A DNA stretch of 64,000 bases, taken from assembly GCA_014529385.2 (NCBI GenBank), contig CM043966.1:37350239-37414238 (forward strand), written 5' to 3'. How positions within the stretch are numbered: the stretch's first letter is position 1; each line of letters starts with the position of its first letter. A program made the translations under genes and the position numbers. This document shows positions 1-11,242 of this stretch, piece by piece. The notes beneath the pieces are model-generated. The model was not told the DNA's origin, did not search any database, and was given only the letters and a program-made list of their open reading frames with translations. The stretch comes from Adiantum capillus-veneris. Lineage: Eukaryota; Streptophyta; Polypodiopsida; Polypodiales; Pteridaceae.

Positions 1-1265
1 TAGATATCATTGATAGGAAAATGAATCGAGGAGAGGTATTGGTTGTAGATGGGAGAGGAGACTTTCAAGTTCAATGGCATCTTGCAGGTGACCTCAAAAC
101 ACTGAAGTGTATGTATACTTGCTAAATGGGTGCCATGGCAAAGTCTCCATGCTTGTATTGCATGGAGCCTACAAAGGTAATGGACCCAAAGTGGTGGCGA
201 AAGGCTCTTAGTCGTCACAATCAAGACTCTAATTTCTAACCAGTTCTGGATATACCACTTGTTAATGTCCATATTTGTACAATGCATGGTCTCTGCCGAA
301 TTGTAGAGAAGTTGGTATATCCGTACATTGGGTTTGCTTGGAAAATAAAAAATTCAATTGAACGGCAGGTTGCTCTAGAGGCTTTGGAACTAGTTTTTTA
401 AGATATTGGTCTACATGGGGGCAATGTGAAAATCCAACGAGACAAAAAAAGGTCAACCAATGAGAAAGATGTACCTTGCAGACCATCCAAGGTGGGGTCA
501 AGGCAGGCCGTTTTCTATCTAAACCTCAAGGTATGAAAGATGTGAAGCTAACAAAGCGAGGGAGAGTTTATCACTCTATCTACATTAGCAGAGTTGAGTA
601 TATGCACTGGAAAAAACTTCATTTAGCAGTGAAAGACCAAGATCCAACAACTCGCAATGCAAAGGGTGGTGTGTGGCGTTCCATTGACACATTATTTCAA
701 ATGTGTGAGAATAATGATTGGTCATAGGATAATCTCATCAAGTTTAAATAGAACCTTCAGCTACTACTGAAAAAATCCTTCAAGACAGCATGGACTGACA
801 CTCAAATCACTCATTACATAGTAAATTCAAAGCACCACAGATAGTCTAAGTACTAAGTTTGTGTTTAAATTTCTAAATAAATTTCTTGTTTTGTAGCACA
901 TTATTTTTAATCATTTTCCATACTTAATCCAAAAGTATGGGAATCCAGGTATATGGAACACCCAAGGCCTGGAAAAGTCTCATTACATGGCTAGAATTGC
1001 CTACTTCACACACACACAGCATGGAGGCTCTCGAAATAAGGCAAACAGTCTAAAGGAGTTATTTTAGTGGTTTTATCGCAGAATCATTCACCGCATGCAA
1101 CAAAAGCAAGTATTGGCCTCTTCAGCAACCGTACAGGCAATCAGACATTTGCAACTTCAGAAAAGAAAGCGAGCAGACGCATTCAACAACTCAAGTGCTC
1201 TTGAAAATCAAATGAGGTGGAGGGAAACAATGCAATATGCCAATCATCGGTGGAACAAGAATTAG
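1..1265 (+). pseudogene. Transposase-like gene of a DNA transposon, decayed, 5' end outside the window
   Basis: Three blocks read as one protein. Positions 3-400 (frame starting at 3) contain QWHLAGDLKTLK, then a CxxC pair (CLYC) and HICTMHGLCRIVEKL. Positions 476-845 (another frame) contain a basic middle part. Positions 897-1265 contain YGNPGIWNTQGLEKSHY and AYFTHTQHGG. The last block follows a good splice acceptor (TTGTTTTGTAG at 886-896), so a short intron from about 846 to 896 is likely. The layout of a His/Asp-bearing core, a CxxC pair and a C-terminal EKSHY...HTQHGG block recalls large eukaryotic transposases of the KDZ/Plavaka kind, but I cannot assign a family by eye. In-frame stops at 123, 237, 399, 725 and 1065 and a frame change between 400 and 476 make it a pseudogene. 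It converges on the minus-strand gene that ends near 1331. Confidence 0.5.
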
Positions 1266-1330
1266 AGTTTAGATGATCGGATGTACCACAAATGCCTATA
1301 GAATTAAATTCAATATGTACCACAACTATT

Positions 1331-1759
1331 TCAAACTTTTGATGATTTGCAAATATCATTTGGAATTTCTCCCTTGTATCTGATCATTAAATGTTTGCCA
1401 TACTCTAAGATTTCAGTAGGGTTTTCTTTCCTTAAAGATAATGCCATTGCTGTGTATGTGTGGTAATATGTTGCACGGGCCCCAGTATATCCTCGTGAGT
1501 AACCAAAACATTCTCTCCCAAAAACCTTGTCGACGAGGATCACTTTGTCAGCATTTTGTGGCAGCATTGGACCACCTAAGAAGCGAGATAATGTCTTGAA
1601 AGCATAGGTTGCAGTATTCCCCTCTTGTGACATTCCATTCTGGAAGATTAGGATGGGTGCCTCACATAGACTAGGAAGATATTGTCCTAGAGCTGCATCC
1701 CTGCCACGAAACTATCTTTTTCGATGACGAAGAAAGTCATCTTTTTTAGCAATCCATGA
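1331..1759 (-). pseudogene. Terminal exon-like block of an unknown minus-strand gene
   Basis: Reading leftward, a pyrimidine-rich stretch and a CAG acceptor (at 1760-1762) precede an open block of about 140 codons. It contains FRGRDAALGQYLPSLCEAP and GYTGARATYYHTYTAMALSL and ends at a TGA at 1331. One in-frame TAG lies shortly after the block begins. I do not recognise the family. It is probably the last exon of the acidic gene that starts at 3336, with the (GT)n(GA)n microsatellite at 1775-1909 inside the intervening intron. No clear donor was found for that intron, so the link is an inference from order and strand. Confidence 0.4.
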
Positions 1760-1772
1760 CTGTCAGCAAAAG

Positions 1773-1909
<137 letters not shown>

Positions 1910-1950
1910 AGAGGATGTTATACCATGAAACTCTCATCTTGCAAAAAAAA

Positions 1951-3336
1951 CTAATTCTTCCATAGGTTGACTGATCCGGTTGACTCCTGGGGGGGTCGCT
2001 TAAACCAATCCTCCATATCCTGATTACTAGTTGATGGCTTGAGATTATTTTGAATAGTTTGAAATGTGGCTTCATCAGGAAGGATTTCTTTATACTTTCC
2101 TGCCTTTTCAAAGCAGAGTTTAAGGCAGTCCAGTGGGTTACTGGAGATCTCCATTGTCTCGTCATCACTACTGTCATCTGAAATAAATCCATTCCTCTCC
2201 TTCTGATACTTGGAGATAGTGGCCAGTGCAAAGTCCTCCCGCAAACAAAAAATACTTTGTATATCATGAAGGAAAATGTATGACCTATCTCCAAATTTAA
2301 ACTATGGCACTCCTGGTAGCATTAAGGTGGCTTGCCGCTCATTGAAACCTGACACATCTAGAGGTAGCTTGATATCTGAGGTTTTCACCCAGAGAAGATT
2401 GCTTCGTTCCACCTCTTTTGCTTCTTCTTCAAGATCAATGGACTCCTCTATCTCCGTCACTTCAATATATTCCTCATCCTTTTCCTCTTTTTCATCTGCT
2501 GGTAAATCGTGTTCCTCCATGACCTCCTTAGGGTCTTTCATAAGACTTGTAAATAATCCATTTAAAAATATTAGAAATCCAAAGGATTCTTGAACCAGCT
2601 TGCACTCTCGTTCATGTAAGCTGTACCAATGGGGTCTGTACATAAGAGGCAACTGATTGTACTTCATGTAAGATTGTCTTTTAGGATCACAGTCTTTTAA
2701 ATGGACTACCACCATTTCACCAACATTAACCTTGCCCTCTTGAGTGTGAAGCTCAAACTTCTATCGTTCCAGCTTCAAGTGTTCACTCTGTTCAGCTATA
2801 AACACATCAAGATTAAATGGAGCATTAAATATACAGGAGACCAAGTCAAACTTATCACCAGCCCCAGACGAAACTGCAAAATCTAAAAGCCTTTCATCAA
2901 TCACTGTAGGGTCTTCATAAATAATTGCCTCTTTTTTCTTTTGGATTATTGCAACACATTGGGCACTCTGCAAAGTAGGTGCTGAAAAATCCACATCTCT
3001 CTTCAGTGAGTCCGGTAAAGTAAATTTTGGAGTAGAAGGGGACTCCATTTCGACAGATGGATCGGTATCAAGCTCCTTTAAACCTAGAGCAGGCTCCTCC
3101 AAACTCAGGGCAGGCTCCTCCGAACCTAGATCAGGCTCCTCCAAACTCAGGGCAAGCTCCTCCAAACTCATGGCAGGCTCTGCACCAGATATATCAATGG
3201 GTTCTATGAAGTCTACATTCCTCTTCATTGAAGTTTTTAACAGCTCTAGTAGTCTTCTCAGAATGTTTTCTTGGCCAACGATGCGCTCGGGATCTATTTC
3301 CTGCCTCTTCCTCCTATGTAATCTTAATCCTGCCAT
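1951..3336 (-). pseudogene. Unknown acidic protein gene, one frame with two in-frame TAG stops
   Basis: Reading leftward from the ATG at 3336 (MAGLRLHRRKRQEIDPERIV) a single frame stays open for 461 codons to a TAG at 1951. Only two stops interrupt it, TAG at 2761-2763 and TAG at 2302-2304, and coding resumes in the same frame after both. The first part has a degenerate acidic repeat (SLEEPALSLEEPALGLKELD and neighbours, about residues 55-95). The middle has a very acidic run (EEKDEEYIEVTEIEESIDLE). No known domain is visible. It is divergent from the histone-like gene at 13691 once the inserted LTR element A is removed, so both probably share the intervening promoter region. Function is unknown; a second structural or DNA-binding protein of the same transposon is possible. 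Confidence 0.5.
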
Positions 3337-3537
3337 TTACTTTATACTCACAAATATAAGTTTCATCAAACATAAATAAAAAGAAGAGCACCACATGATC
3401 ATATAAGTCTTGAACAAACTATAGCTAGGTATTTCACAATTATTCCCAACTAATCATATACACAATAACATAAGATGATTATCATGGATAGAATGCAAAA
3501 TTGCTTTATAGTTGTGAAGAGCAAAAGCCATACAAGT

Positions 3538-3598
3538 GGATCACGGCACACAAAGTACATAAACCAAAATCCATAGAGCTACTGGCGCACCGTGATCC
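3538..3598. repeat. 61-bp palindromic unit P1
   Basis: Starts GGATCACGGCAC and ends GCACCGTGATCC. The inverted arms extend outwards to CAAGTGG/CCACTTG (3533-3603), giving a hairpin with a loop of about 33 bases. It is the first of five related units lying only between the divergent genes at 3336 (-) and 13691 (+). Confidence 0.8.
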
Positions 3599-3669
3599 AC
3601 TTGATGGGCTTTTATACAATGGAATAGCTACCAAAACATCAAAAAAAACGTTTGTACAATTTTAAAAGT

Positions 3670-3730
3670 GGATAACGGCACGCGGAGTACGTAAATGAAC
3701 GTCGACAACACTACTAACGTGCCGTGATCC
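3670..3730. repeat. 61-bp palindromic unit P2
   Basis: Starts GGATAACGGCACG and ends CGTGCCGTGATCC. Its loop resembles that of P1 (both have an AGTAC-TAAA stretch and a CTACT before the right arm), so P1 and P2 look like sister copies. Confidence 0.8.
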
Positions 3731-3941
3731 AATATTGGTTGTTGAAATGTTAAATGGTCTTTTACATTTTGAAGCACAATTCCTAATCACAACTAAACTA
3801 TGGACCAAATGAAATGAAGAGGTTGACTTTACCTTTGCCAGGACTAGACATTACTCTTGAAGTAAAGATTCAGGACTGGGAATGTTGTTGTTGGACTTCA
3901 AGCTCCTGATTCCTGCACCTTGAAGGAGGCAGAGGCCTTTT

Positions 3942-3945
<4 letters not shown>

Positions 3946-4023
<78 letters not shown>
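3946..4023. repeat. (CT)n microsatellite
   Basis: About 39 uninterrupted CT units, in the promoter-side region of the minus-strand gene that starts at 3336. Confidence 0.97.
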
Positions 4024-4025
<2 letters not shown>

Positions 4026-4097
4026 TTTCATACAATAATAGACATTACCGTTAGCGTTTTTAACGAGAGGAGACGAGAGGAGAGAGATAGAATGAAA

Positions 4098-4144
4098 TAG
4101 AGAGAGAGAGAGAGAAAGAGAAACAGACATAACAAAGAGACGAC

Positions 4145-4195
<51 letters not shown>

Positions 4196-4349
4196 GCAAC
4201 CAAGGTGCAAAGCTCCTTCAAGCGTTTTCATCCAATTTAATTCCACCACGAGAGGTATTTCCAAAGTGTTTGTTGAGGTAGAAGAGAGAGAGAGAGAGAG
4301 AGAGAGTTCTTGAGTGTCTGTTGGATTTGAAAGAGGAAGAAAAGAGAGT

Positions 4350-4395
<46 letters not shown>

Positions 4396-4400
4396 GTGAG
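4098..4400. repeat. Cluster of (GA)n tracts
   Basis: Several (GA) runs, the longest at 4147-4190 and about 4354-4392, separated by short non-repetitive DNA without palindromes or coding signal. Confidence 0.9.
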
Positions 4401-4439
4401 ATAGTGTTTTTGATTGTTGGTTTGGTTTGAAAGAGGAAG

Positions 4440-4441
<2 letters not shown>

Positions 4442-4520
<79 letters not shown>
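4442..4520. repeat. (CA)n microsatellite
   Basis: About 39 CA units directly upstream of palindromic unit P3. Confidence 0.97.
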
Positions 4521-4526
<6 letters not shown>

Positions 4527-4541
4527 GAGGGGTCGTGAATT

Positions 4542-4602
4542 GGAGCACGGTGCACGATGGACTATTTTCTTTACTCAATTTTGAGCGCGTGTGTCGTGAT
4601 AC
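4542..4602. repeat. 61-bp palindromic unit P3, diverged
   Basis: Starts GGAGCACGGTGCAC and ends GTGTCGTGATAC; the arms are imperfect but the length is again exactly 61. The left loop GATGGACTATTTT resembles P4 and P5. It is flanked by (CA)n on the left and (GA)n on the right. Confidence 0.6.
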
Positions 4603-4607
4603 ATACA

Positions 4608-4614
<7 letters not shown>

Positions 4615-4684
<70 letters not shown>
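4615..4684. repeat. (GA)n microsatellite abutting element A
   Basis: About 35 GA units run straight into the left LTR of element A; another (GA) tract begins where the right LTR ends (13023). A therefore appears to have inserted inside one GA tract. Confidence 0.95.
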
Positions 4685-4687
<3 letters not shown>

Positions 4688-5575
4688 TACAATCTAATAT
4701 CTAGCTTGACCACATGATTTTCTCATATTAAACTGATCATTTAATGTGGGAGAATAAACGGGAACAAGAGTTAGAATAGAGACATTTGCTTCTAGACCTA
4801 TCTCAACAGGGGACCAAAAGGAGAGATTGTTGCATTTCAATACGGGTCCAAAAGGAGATGGTCTACCAAAGAGCAATGTGCAATAAGTGCTTCTAAACTT
4901 ATCTCAACAAGGGACTAAGAGTAGAGATGGTTACATCTCAATATGGATCCAAAAGGAGGTAGTCTATCAAAGAGCAACGTGCATCTAATGGAGCTTAAAA
5001 GGCCTTAGGGTTAGCTTCATTAAAGACCTCCAATAGTTAGTGTTAAAAGTCCTTTGACCTTAGGCAACCTAGGGCTGAGCTTGAGGTGGGAACCCAACCT
5101 AAGCTTGAGATGCTTGTCGTGCTTGATGACTAAGGTGCTTGAGGTGCATGTCGTGCTTGATGACTAAGGTACTTGAGGTGCTTGTCATACTTAATGAGGA
5201 ACGTGCTTGAGAATCTTTCCATGCATGGGGGGTAAGGTGCTTGAGTCAAAAAGAGACCCTACAAAGTTAATAAGGAAGGTGCTTGAGAAGCTTCCCATGC
5301 ATGGTGGGGTAAGGTGCTTGAGTCAAAAAGAGACCCTACAAACGTAATGAGGAAGGTGCTTGAGAAGCTTCCTATGCATCAAAGTCCCAAAGTTAGGGGA
5401 ATCTTAGACTTAACCTTCCACTCACCCAAAGGGCACCCCTTTTCTCAAAGGGCACATGGGACACATGTCAGACTCTCCCTATGCTTAACCACATGGTGTG
5501 CTTGAATGATATTGGTTGGGCTAAAGAGGGGTCCAATGAGCTTCTAGTTCCACCCCACAAATATCTAGATATTTT

Positions 5576-5628
<53 letters not shown>

Positions 5629-6493
5629 AGGGGTAAGGAGGACACTTGTCCAAAGACTACCCATGTACTTGAATGCATGCTGCATGTGATTGGCTAGGGG
5701 GGAGAGGGGTCCAATGAGCTTGAAACATGTGTAAAACCTACAACTGGTCCCAAGCAAGCAAGGGGGGTGATGGGGGGATATACACCACACACACACACTC
5801 ATTTTGTAGAATGATTCTCACTTGGTGAATGTTGAGGAACTCCACCTCCTTCTCGAAGCTTGTGAGAAGTGAGAGCCTACACCAACACTCTTGGCCATGT
5901 AATGAAAATCCAACCAAGACCCATGCTTCAATGCTTAAGCTTGCCATCTTCTCCATCTTCATTACTATGCTATTATGTATGCTAGCAAGAAGAGTGATGA
6001 TAAGTGAGGAACTATTTCTTTCTCCTATGGAATGTTTTTTCTTGCTCTTCCCTATCCTCATTCCCCGCTAGCTCTCTCCACCTTCGAAGGTATTTGAGGC
6101 CTTGGGACTGAGGCTTGGGATAGTTAATGCTTTCTACAAAGCTTATGCTATGCTTGTGATGCATGAAGCTTTCCATATTCATTGCATCACCTAGGTCACA
6201 AGGAACACAAAAATTGTATTGTACCAAGTCTCTCTTGATGGGAGAAACTATAATACAAATGCCTATTGGAGGGGGAACCGGCTCCGTATGAATCCGGTCC
6301 TCAACTATTGTCATGTTTTCCAAACTCTCTCTCTTGCAAAAGTATTGTTTATGCCAAGTAAACTATGTACCATGTTTATGTTGCTACCATCAATTAAGTT
6401 CACCCGCTTTGCTCACAAAGTAATCTCACATAAGTGCTTCATCTAATTTCCTAATTCCGCTACTCTCAAATTTCATAGGCCATTTCCATTACA
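4683..6493 (+). repeat. Element A left LTR
   Basis: Matches 11243-13024. It ends ...ATTACA just before the primer-binding site. U3 holds degenerate tandem copies of a roughly 80-bp unit (GGTGCTTGAGTCAAAAAGAG at about 5232 and 5311) and pairs of ATTGG and CCAATGAG motifs at about 5506-5540 and 5690-5720. A (CT)n tract at 5579-5627 is much longer than its counterpart in the right LTR (about 12147-12158). The apparent ORFs inside are not supported as genes. Confidence 0.88.
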
Positions 6494-6494
6494 T

Positions 6495-6506
6495 TGGTAT
6501 CAGAGC
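6495..6506 (+). other. Primer-binding site, initiator tRNA-Met type (element A)
   Basis: TGGTATCAGAGC, the standard plant initiator tRNA-Met complementary site, lies one base after the left LTR. It marks the start of minus-strand DNA synthesis and fixes the LTR end. Confidence 0.95.
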
Positions 6507-6904
6507 ATTTGGTTTCTCTTTTCTTGCTTAAGAAGAGAGGCCCTTAAGTAGCCTACCAATGGTTGACTTTGTTAATTATATTAGGGTAAGTGGGACTGGG
6601 ATCTATTATAGGTTTTGTTGAGCCCAATATGTGGGATATGGTGCACACCTCGGGAGCTTTGGTCTTAATAATGGAGTCTTTTTAGACTTGCCTACAGCTT
6701 TACCATTATTGAGCCATAAGAAGTCTGAAAGGAGCTATCCCTCGGTAATTTCGCTATGTTAGACTCACTCCATTACTCTCTATAATTAACCAATTCGAGC
6801 CGTGGGTGTAGATACTTAATTGCCTATTTTCAAAGGCTAAGAGGAGTAGCAAATAAGGCTTTGAAGTGCCAAGCATACACCAAGTAAACACAAGTTTAAT
6901 TAAC

Positions 6905-7890
6905 ATGGCTGACAATAACCAAGAGAGTAAAATGAACATTGATTTTGATTTTTCACATGAAGGTGCTAATGATGATGCCCCCATGTTTGTTAATTATCTT
7001 GTTATTAGGTTGCAGCAAGCTATGGGCAACCACGCTTTAGAAGCTGAAGTTACTCAACAAATTTGTGCTTATGGGATTTCCTTTCCTCTCCAAGAGCAGA
7101 GAGAGCTTAGGAGGCCTCTTGATGAGGCCTCTTGAGGAAGGAAAGAGTATCTCTTTCTCACCTATGATGGCACCTTTGGTGCTACTGACAAAGTATTGGC
7201 CTTCATCCAAAATTTGATGTGGCCTTTGGAGACGAGGGCTTCAAGGAGTCCTCCAAGCTACACCATGAAGCTATGCACTTCCAAAAAAATCGGCTCGTCA
7301 ATAGTGGGCTTGCCTTTGTGGCAATGGCAAATCCCCAAAGACATGGAAAACTCTACGAGTTTCCATCATGAAGCATTTCCTTGCAAGCGATGCGAAGGAC
7401 AAAGTACTCACCGAATGGCAGAGTTTGAGGCTTCTATCTCATGAGTCTATCCACAAATATGTGGACAAGTTTTGGGATTTATATCTCAAGGCTATTGTCT
7501 TTCAAAAGATAGACTTCACTGAGCAAAAGCAACAATTTTGTGCGGGATTACCCAAAGTAGAGGGCCGAGTATGTCAACTCTCAACGGCCTGGTTCTATCA
7601 CCAAAGTAATCCACCACACCATGGTTGCTTCGGGCATCAATTTCCAACAAGGGGCTAGACGGAATGTTAAGCCCATGGAAAATAAAGACAAAAGTGATTC
7701 CAAGAGGAGAACCAATGCCCAAAATTCTTACCAAGGCTATTCCAACAACAACAACAATCTGTCCAAGGAGAAGGGAGTTTACGAAGGTAATTATAAACTC
7801 TCTCCTAAAGAGCTAGAAGCTTTTTGTAAGGACCACAAATGTTTTAAGTGTGGGGAGCAAGGCCATGGTTATCATCCTTGCCCCAAGAGA
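6905..7890 (+). pseudogene. Element A gag, frameshifted
   Basis: The start is an ATG in AACATGGCTGAC; relatives B and C have ATA here. A first piece (6905-7135) ends in a TGA. Later frames give the capsid region (HKYVDKFWDLYLKAIVFQKI at about 7450-7515) and a CCHC zinc knuckle at 7840-7881 (CFKCGEQGHGYHPC), the nucleocapsid nucleic-acid binding motif. Compared with B and C, A lacks the Arg/Ser/Lys-rich stretch between the N-terminal block and the capsid. Several stops and at least three frame changes preclude a functional Gag. Confidence 0.75.
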
Positions 7891-8313
7891 AATGCTAGCA
7901 ATGAGACTCCTAGAGCCTCTATGTTTGAAGATCCAAAAGAGGATGCTCATTGCCAAGGATTTCTCCTTTGCTATGTTTGGGGAAAGATGCAACAGCATGA
8001 CTCCTTTATTTTGTTTGACCCTGGTTCAACTCACAACTTCATATCCACGGAGTTGACCACCAAGCTAGGCATACAAGCCCATGAGATGGGAGGTGCATTG
8101 AAAGCCAATGGAGCTATCAAGGGACAAGACGTCTCAGTTACTTCCTTAATTGGAAAATTGAGGCTTCATGTCCAAAGTTATGTGGACAAAGAGGATTTCT
8201 TCATCTCCCCTGTCAAACATGAGAATATTATCGCTGGGGCACCATGGTTTAGAAGTTCCCTAAAAGGAGAATCTACTTCACCTTCAGGAAGAGAGCATGT
8301 ATATAGATGCTAA
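7891..8313 (+). pseudogene. Element A aspartic protease domain, degenerate
   Basis: The frame of the zinc knuckle continues into FILFDPGSTHNFISTELT (about 8005-8055). The catalytic Asp is at 8017-8019, but the usual D-[ST]-G triad reads D-P-G. B has D-I-G in the same place. The frame closes at 8313, before the RT region. Confidence 0.65.
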
Positions 8314-8439
8314 TGAGTTGGGGAACACCATATCCCTGCAATAGAGGGAATCAAGAGGAATTATAGTTGACTAAGTTCCTAAATGGATTCCAAGATGTTT
8401 TCATTGATGACATCCCTAGTGAGCTACCTCTAAAATGAG

Positions 8440-9500
8440 GGATGACGACCTTGCATTGAGATCCTACCAAGAAGCTCACCACTTAACAAGCCTCCTTATC
8501 GAGTTTCACAAGCTCAACAAGAGGAGATCATGAGGCAAGTGCATGGATTGGTCTAGCTCCTCTCCATTTTGTTCACTATTGCTTTTAGTGCAAAAGAAAG
8601 ATGACACATATCACATGTGTGTCAGCCGCTAGAGCACTAATTAAGATCACTATTAAAAATAGATTTCCCATGCCGCGAGTAGAAGATCTCTTTGATAATT
8701 TACAAGTTTTGGCATGACAAATAGACGCATTCAAACTCATGGACAAAAATCTTTAGGCCATTCAAATTCTCTTGAAGAGTACAAGCGACACCTCCAGGTA
8801 ATCTTTCAAGTTGTGAGAGAGAATAAGCTTTTCATTAATCAAAAGAAAAGTGAATTTCTCCTACAAGAGATTAAATATTTAGGTCACATTATCTCTAAAG
8901 ATGGCACCCATATGGATCCAACAAAGTTAGAGATAATAAAAGAATGGCCTAATCCAAGGAATCTACAGGAGGTACGATGCTTCATAGGTATGTGTGCATA
9001 ATATAGATGCTTCATAGAAAAAATTCTTTCTAATAGCAGTCCCATTACATGACAACAAAAAAAGAATGTTAAGTATTCATGGACTGCAAAAGTGCAAGAA
9101 GCTTTTGAGAAGCTTATCTCTCAATGTGTGCTCAAACTACTAGATCTCTCAAAGCCATCTGAGGTCCAATGTGATGCTTGTGGTGACGCCTTGGAGCTAT
9201 TTTGCTTCAAGAAGGGCATGCCATAACATATGAGAGTCAAAGACTCAACTTTGATAAGTGGGTATTGGGAAAATATGAAAAAGAGCTACTAGCTATTCTT
9301 TATGCCCTAAACACGTGGAAACACTATCTCTTGGAGACTCCATTCATCCTACGAATGGATCACAAAGCCCCAAGAACTTCATGATGCAAACCAAGCTCTC
9401 CGACAATGAGGTGGGAAAATTTTCTTTTGCAATTAACATTTCATATTGTTCACATTGCTAACAAGCACAATCAAGTGGTCGATGCACTTTCACGACCAAG
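8440..9500 (+). pseudogene. Element A reverse transcriptase and RNase H, catalytic box deleted
   Basis: RT begins with PPYRVSQAQQEE-like sequence (about 8485-8525), then IKNRFPMPRVEDLFDNLQ (8655-8705). The part from there to the NAPTAF-like motif is missing, and from GACAAAAATCTTTA (about 8742) the sequence jumps straight to HSNSLEEYKRHLQVIFQ. The YxDD active-site box is therefore absent. RT ends with the thumb-side motif YLGHIISKDGT (8875-8910). RNase H follows (VQCDACGD at about 9166-9190) and is frameshifted. No functional polymerase can be made from this copy. Confidence 0.8.
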
Positions 9501-9519
9501 GGTAAATGTGGTGTCTATA

Positions 9520-10560
9520 GCAACTCACAATGATCTATCTTTTATGATAGATGAGTATGCTACTGAGCGAGACTTTAAGTATGTAATTACATCCTTTGCA
9601 ATAGGGAAGAAAAAGGAACCATTCACCTTGAAGGATGGTTATCTTCCAAACGGCAATAGGCTATGTGTTACTCACCCATACAATAAGAAAGTCATTTATG
9701 AATCCCATACTTCTCCTTATGTGGGGCAAAGAGGGAATCCATAATCTACTCTTCAAGGAGTAGAAATGTATTTCTGTTGGTCTACCATGAAAATTAAACA
9801 TACAAGAGTATGTTTCAAAATGCATTGTATACCAAAAGTTGAAAATGATTGAGGGAAGAAACTTGGATTGTTTCATTCGATAGTCTTAACAAGAAAACAC
9901 ACTCTATGCCTGTCAAAAAGACTATTAAGTCGCATCAAATGGCAACCCTCTTCAGATCTCAAATTTTCAAGCATCATGGCTTTCCAACTTTCATAGTGTC
10001 GGACAAAGATTCTAGAATGACCAATAACTTCTAGAAGGGTCTCTTTCAGAATCTAGGAAATAGATTAAATTTCTCTTTCGGCCTATCATCCACAAACGTA
10101 TGACCAAAGTGAAATAACTAATCTAACTATTCTTGATCTACTAAAATCCTATGTCATGGAAGTAGATCAATTTTCTCAATGATAGAAGTACCTACCTCTC
10201 ATAGAGTATGTATACCATGATATTGTACATACTTCTATGGGGAAAGAACCTTTTGCAGTTAAAGAAGGAAGATCCAAAAGTCCCTTGCTACTTAAAGTAC
10301 ATGGGAAGATCTTCGTTGTTGATGAATATAGCCGACACCTACAAGAATCTTTTACAAATATTAAGGGGTTATCCATCTCACAAGAAAGGCAAAAAGGGTT
10401 GCTGCTAATAAGCACAAAAGAGCCTTAGCCTTTAAGGAAAATCATTGGGTCTTGCTAAAGTTTCTCAAGGCTCATCTGAGGCATACTACGGGCAAGAGTC
10501 CTACGGACCACCAAGAGTATGATGCTAAACTAGCAAAAAGATACTATGGTCCTTAAAATT
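9520..10560 (+). pseudogene. Element A integrase, first catalytic Asp missing
   Basis: Recognisable pieces are YLPNGNRLCVTHPYNKKVIY (about 9642-9702), THSMPVKKTIKSHQMATLF (9899-9952) and FIVSDKDSRMTNNF (9990-10031), which carries the second catalytic Asp. The segment that normally holds the first Asp, between the zinc-binding part and the VKKTIK motif, is shortened: GATTGTTTCATTCGATAG joins the two parts. Element B has the same short form. Stops and frame changes follow. Confidence 0.7.
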
Positions 10561-10710
10561 CTTAAGCCAGTCAATGAGATGGCTTATCAATTGAAGTTGC
10601 CCAACCATTAGCTCATGCACAATGTTTTCCATGAGAACCTACATAAGCCTTAAAAAGAAGCGCCATCAAAAGAAGCAATAGTTGCAGACCCTCCAAAAAT
10701 CTAAGATCAA

Positions 10711-10895
10711 GAAGAAGTACTTCAATCTAAGTCCATCCTATGACATGAAGACAAGGTATTAAGAAAGAATAAGATTATCTGACGATATCTTATTAAGTTA
10801 AAGAATTATCCTTTTAAAGATGCTAAATGGATGCAAGGAACCTAGCTTAAGGATAATATGAACCTTGTCAATGCTTACAATGCTGCACTAGAGTA
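10711..10895 (+). pseudogene. Element A C-terminal chromodomain
   Basis: After LKPVNEMAYQLKLPNH (about 10565-10610), a block reads EEVLQSKSIL, stop, HEDKVLRKNKII, stop, RYLIKLKNYPFKDAKWMQ, and then LKDNMNLVNAY. The spacing of aromatic and Trp residues is that of the chromodomain that defines chromoviruses and guides their integrase to marked chromatin. Three in-frame stops. Confidence 0.65.
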
Positions 10896-11229
10896 AGCAT
10901 ATGAAAATGCATTTTAAATGAAAAATATTTTTGTCTTATAAGACTAGTTCTGTGCACAAATTTAAGAAGTATGCATGCTTAGGATCATGTTTGTGGTGAC
11001 GACATCTCCCAAACACCAAGTAGAACTTGTCCCTCTACTTTGGAAGTATGATATGGACTAAAGAGTAGACATGCTTGTGGCAAATACGTCTCCCAAGCAC
11101 CAAATGGATTAGTCATCCATCTTGGAATGATGTCAAAGGGTAAAAAGGGATCCTCTACCCGCTAAGTAAACTGGACTAATGACTAGGCTTTATCTTCTCT
11201 ACCTCATACTCGAGGACGACTATGGTTTC

Positions 11230-11242
11230 AAGAGAGAGTTAA
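11230..11242 (+). other. Polypurine tract region of element A
   Basis: CAAGAGAGAG followed by TTAA lies immediately before the right LTR, which begins TGTCATAATA at 11243. This is the expected place for plus-strand priming. Confidence 0.6.

Noticed and set aside
1951-3336. Programmed read-through or stop-codon reassignment to explain the in-frame TAG codons
   Set aside because: Neighbouring genes show TAA and TGA interruptions as well as frameshifts, so simple decay is the better explanation.
3538-3598. Palindromic units as established microRNA precursors
   Set aside because: Arms of about 14-19 bases are too short for a typical plant miRNA duplex, and no expression evidence is available; kept only as a possibility in the finding.
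5738-6323. Conserved ORFs repeated in the A-family LTRs (also at 12269-12845 and 32549-32797)
   Set aside because: They recur because the LTR is repeated; B and E copies do not preserve the frames, so coding is not supported.
6494-6506. tRNA gene fragment at TGGTATCAGAGC (also at 32941 and 42927)
   Set aside because: Only the 12-base primer-binding complement is present, at the LTR/internal border; there is no tRNA body.
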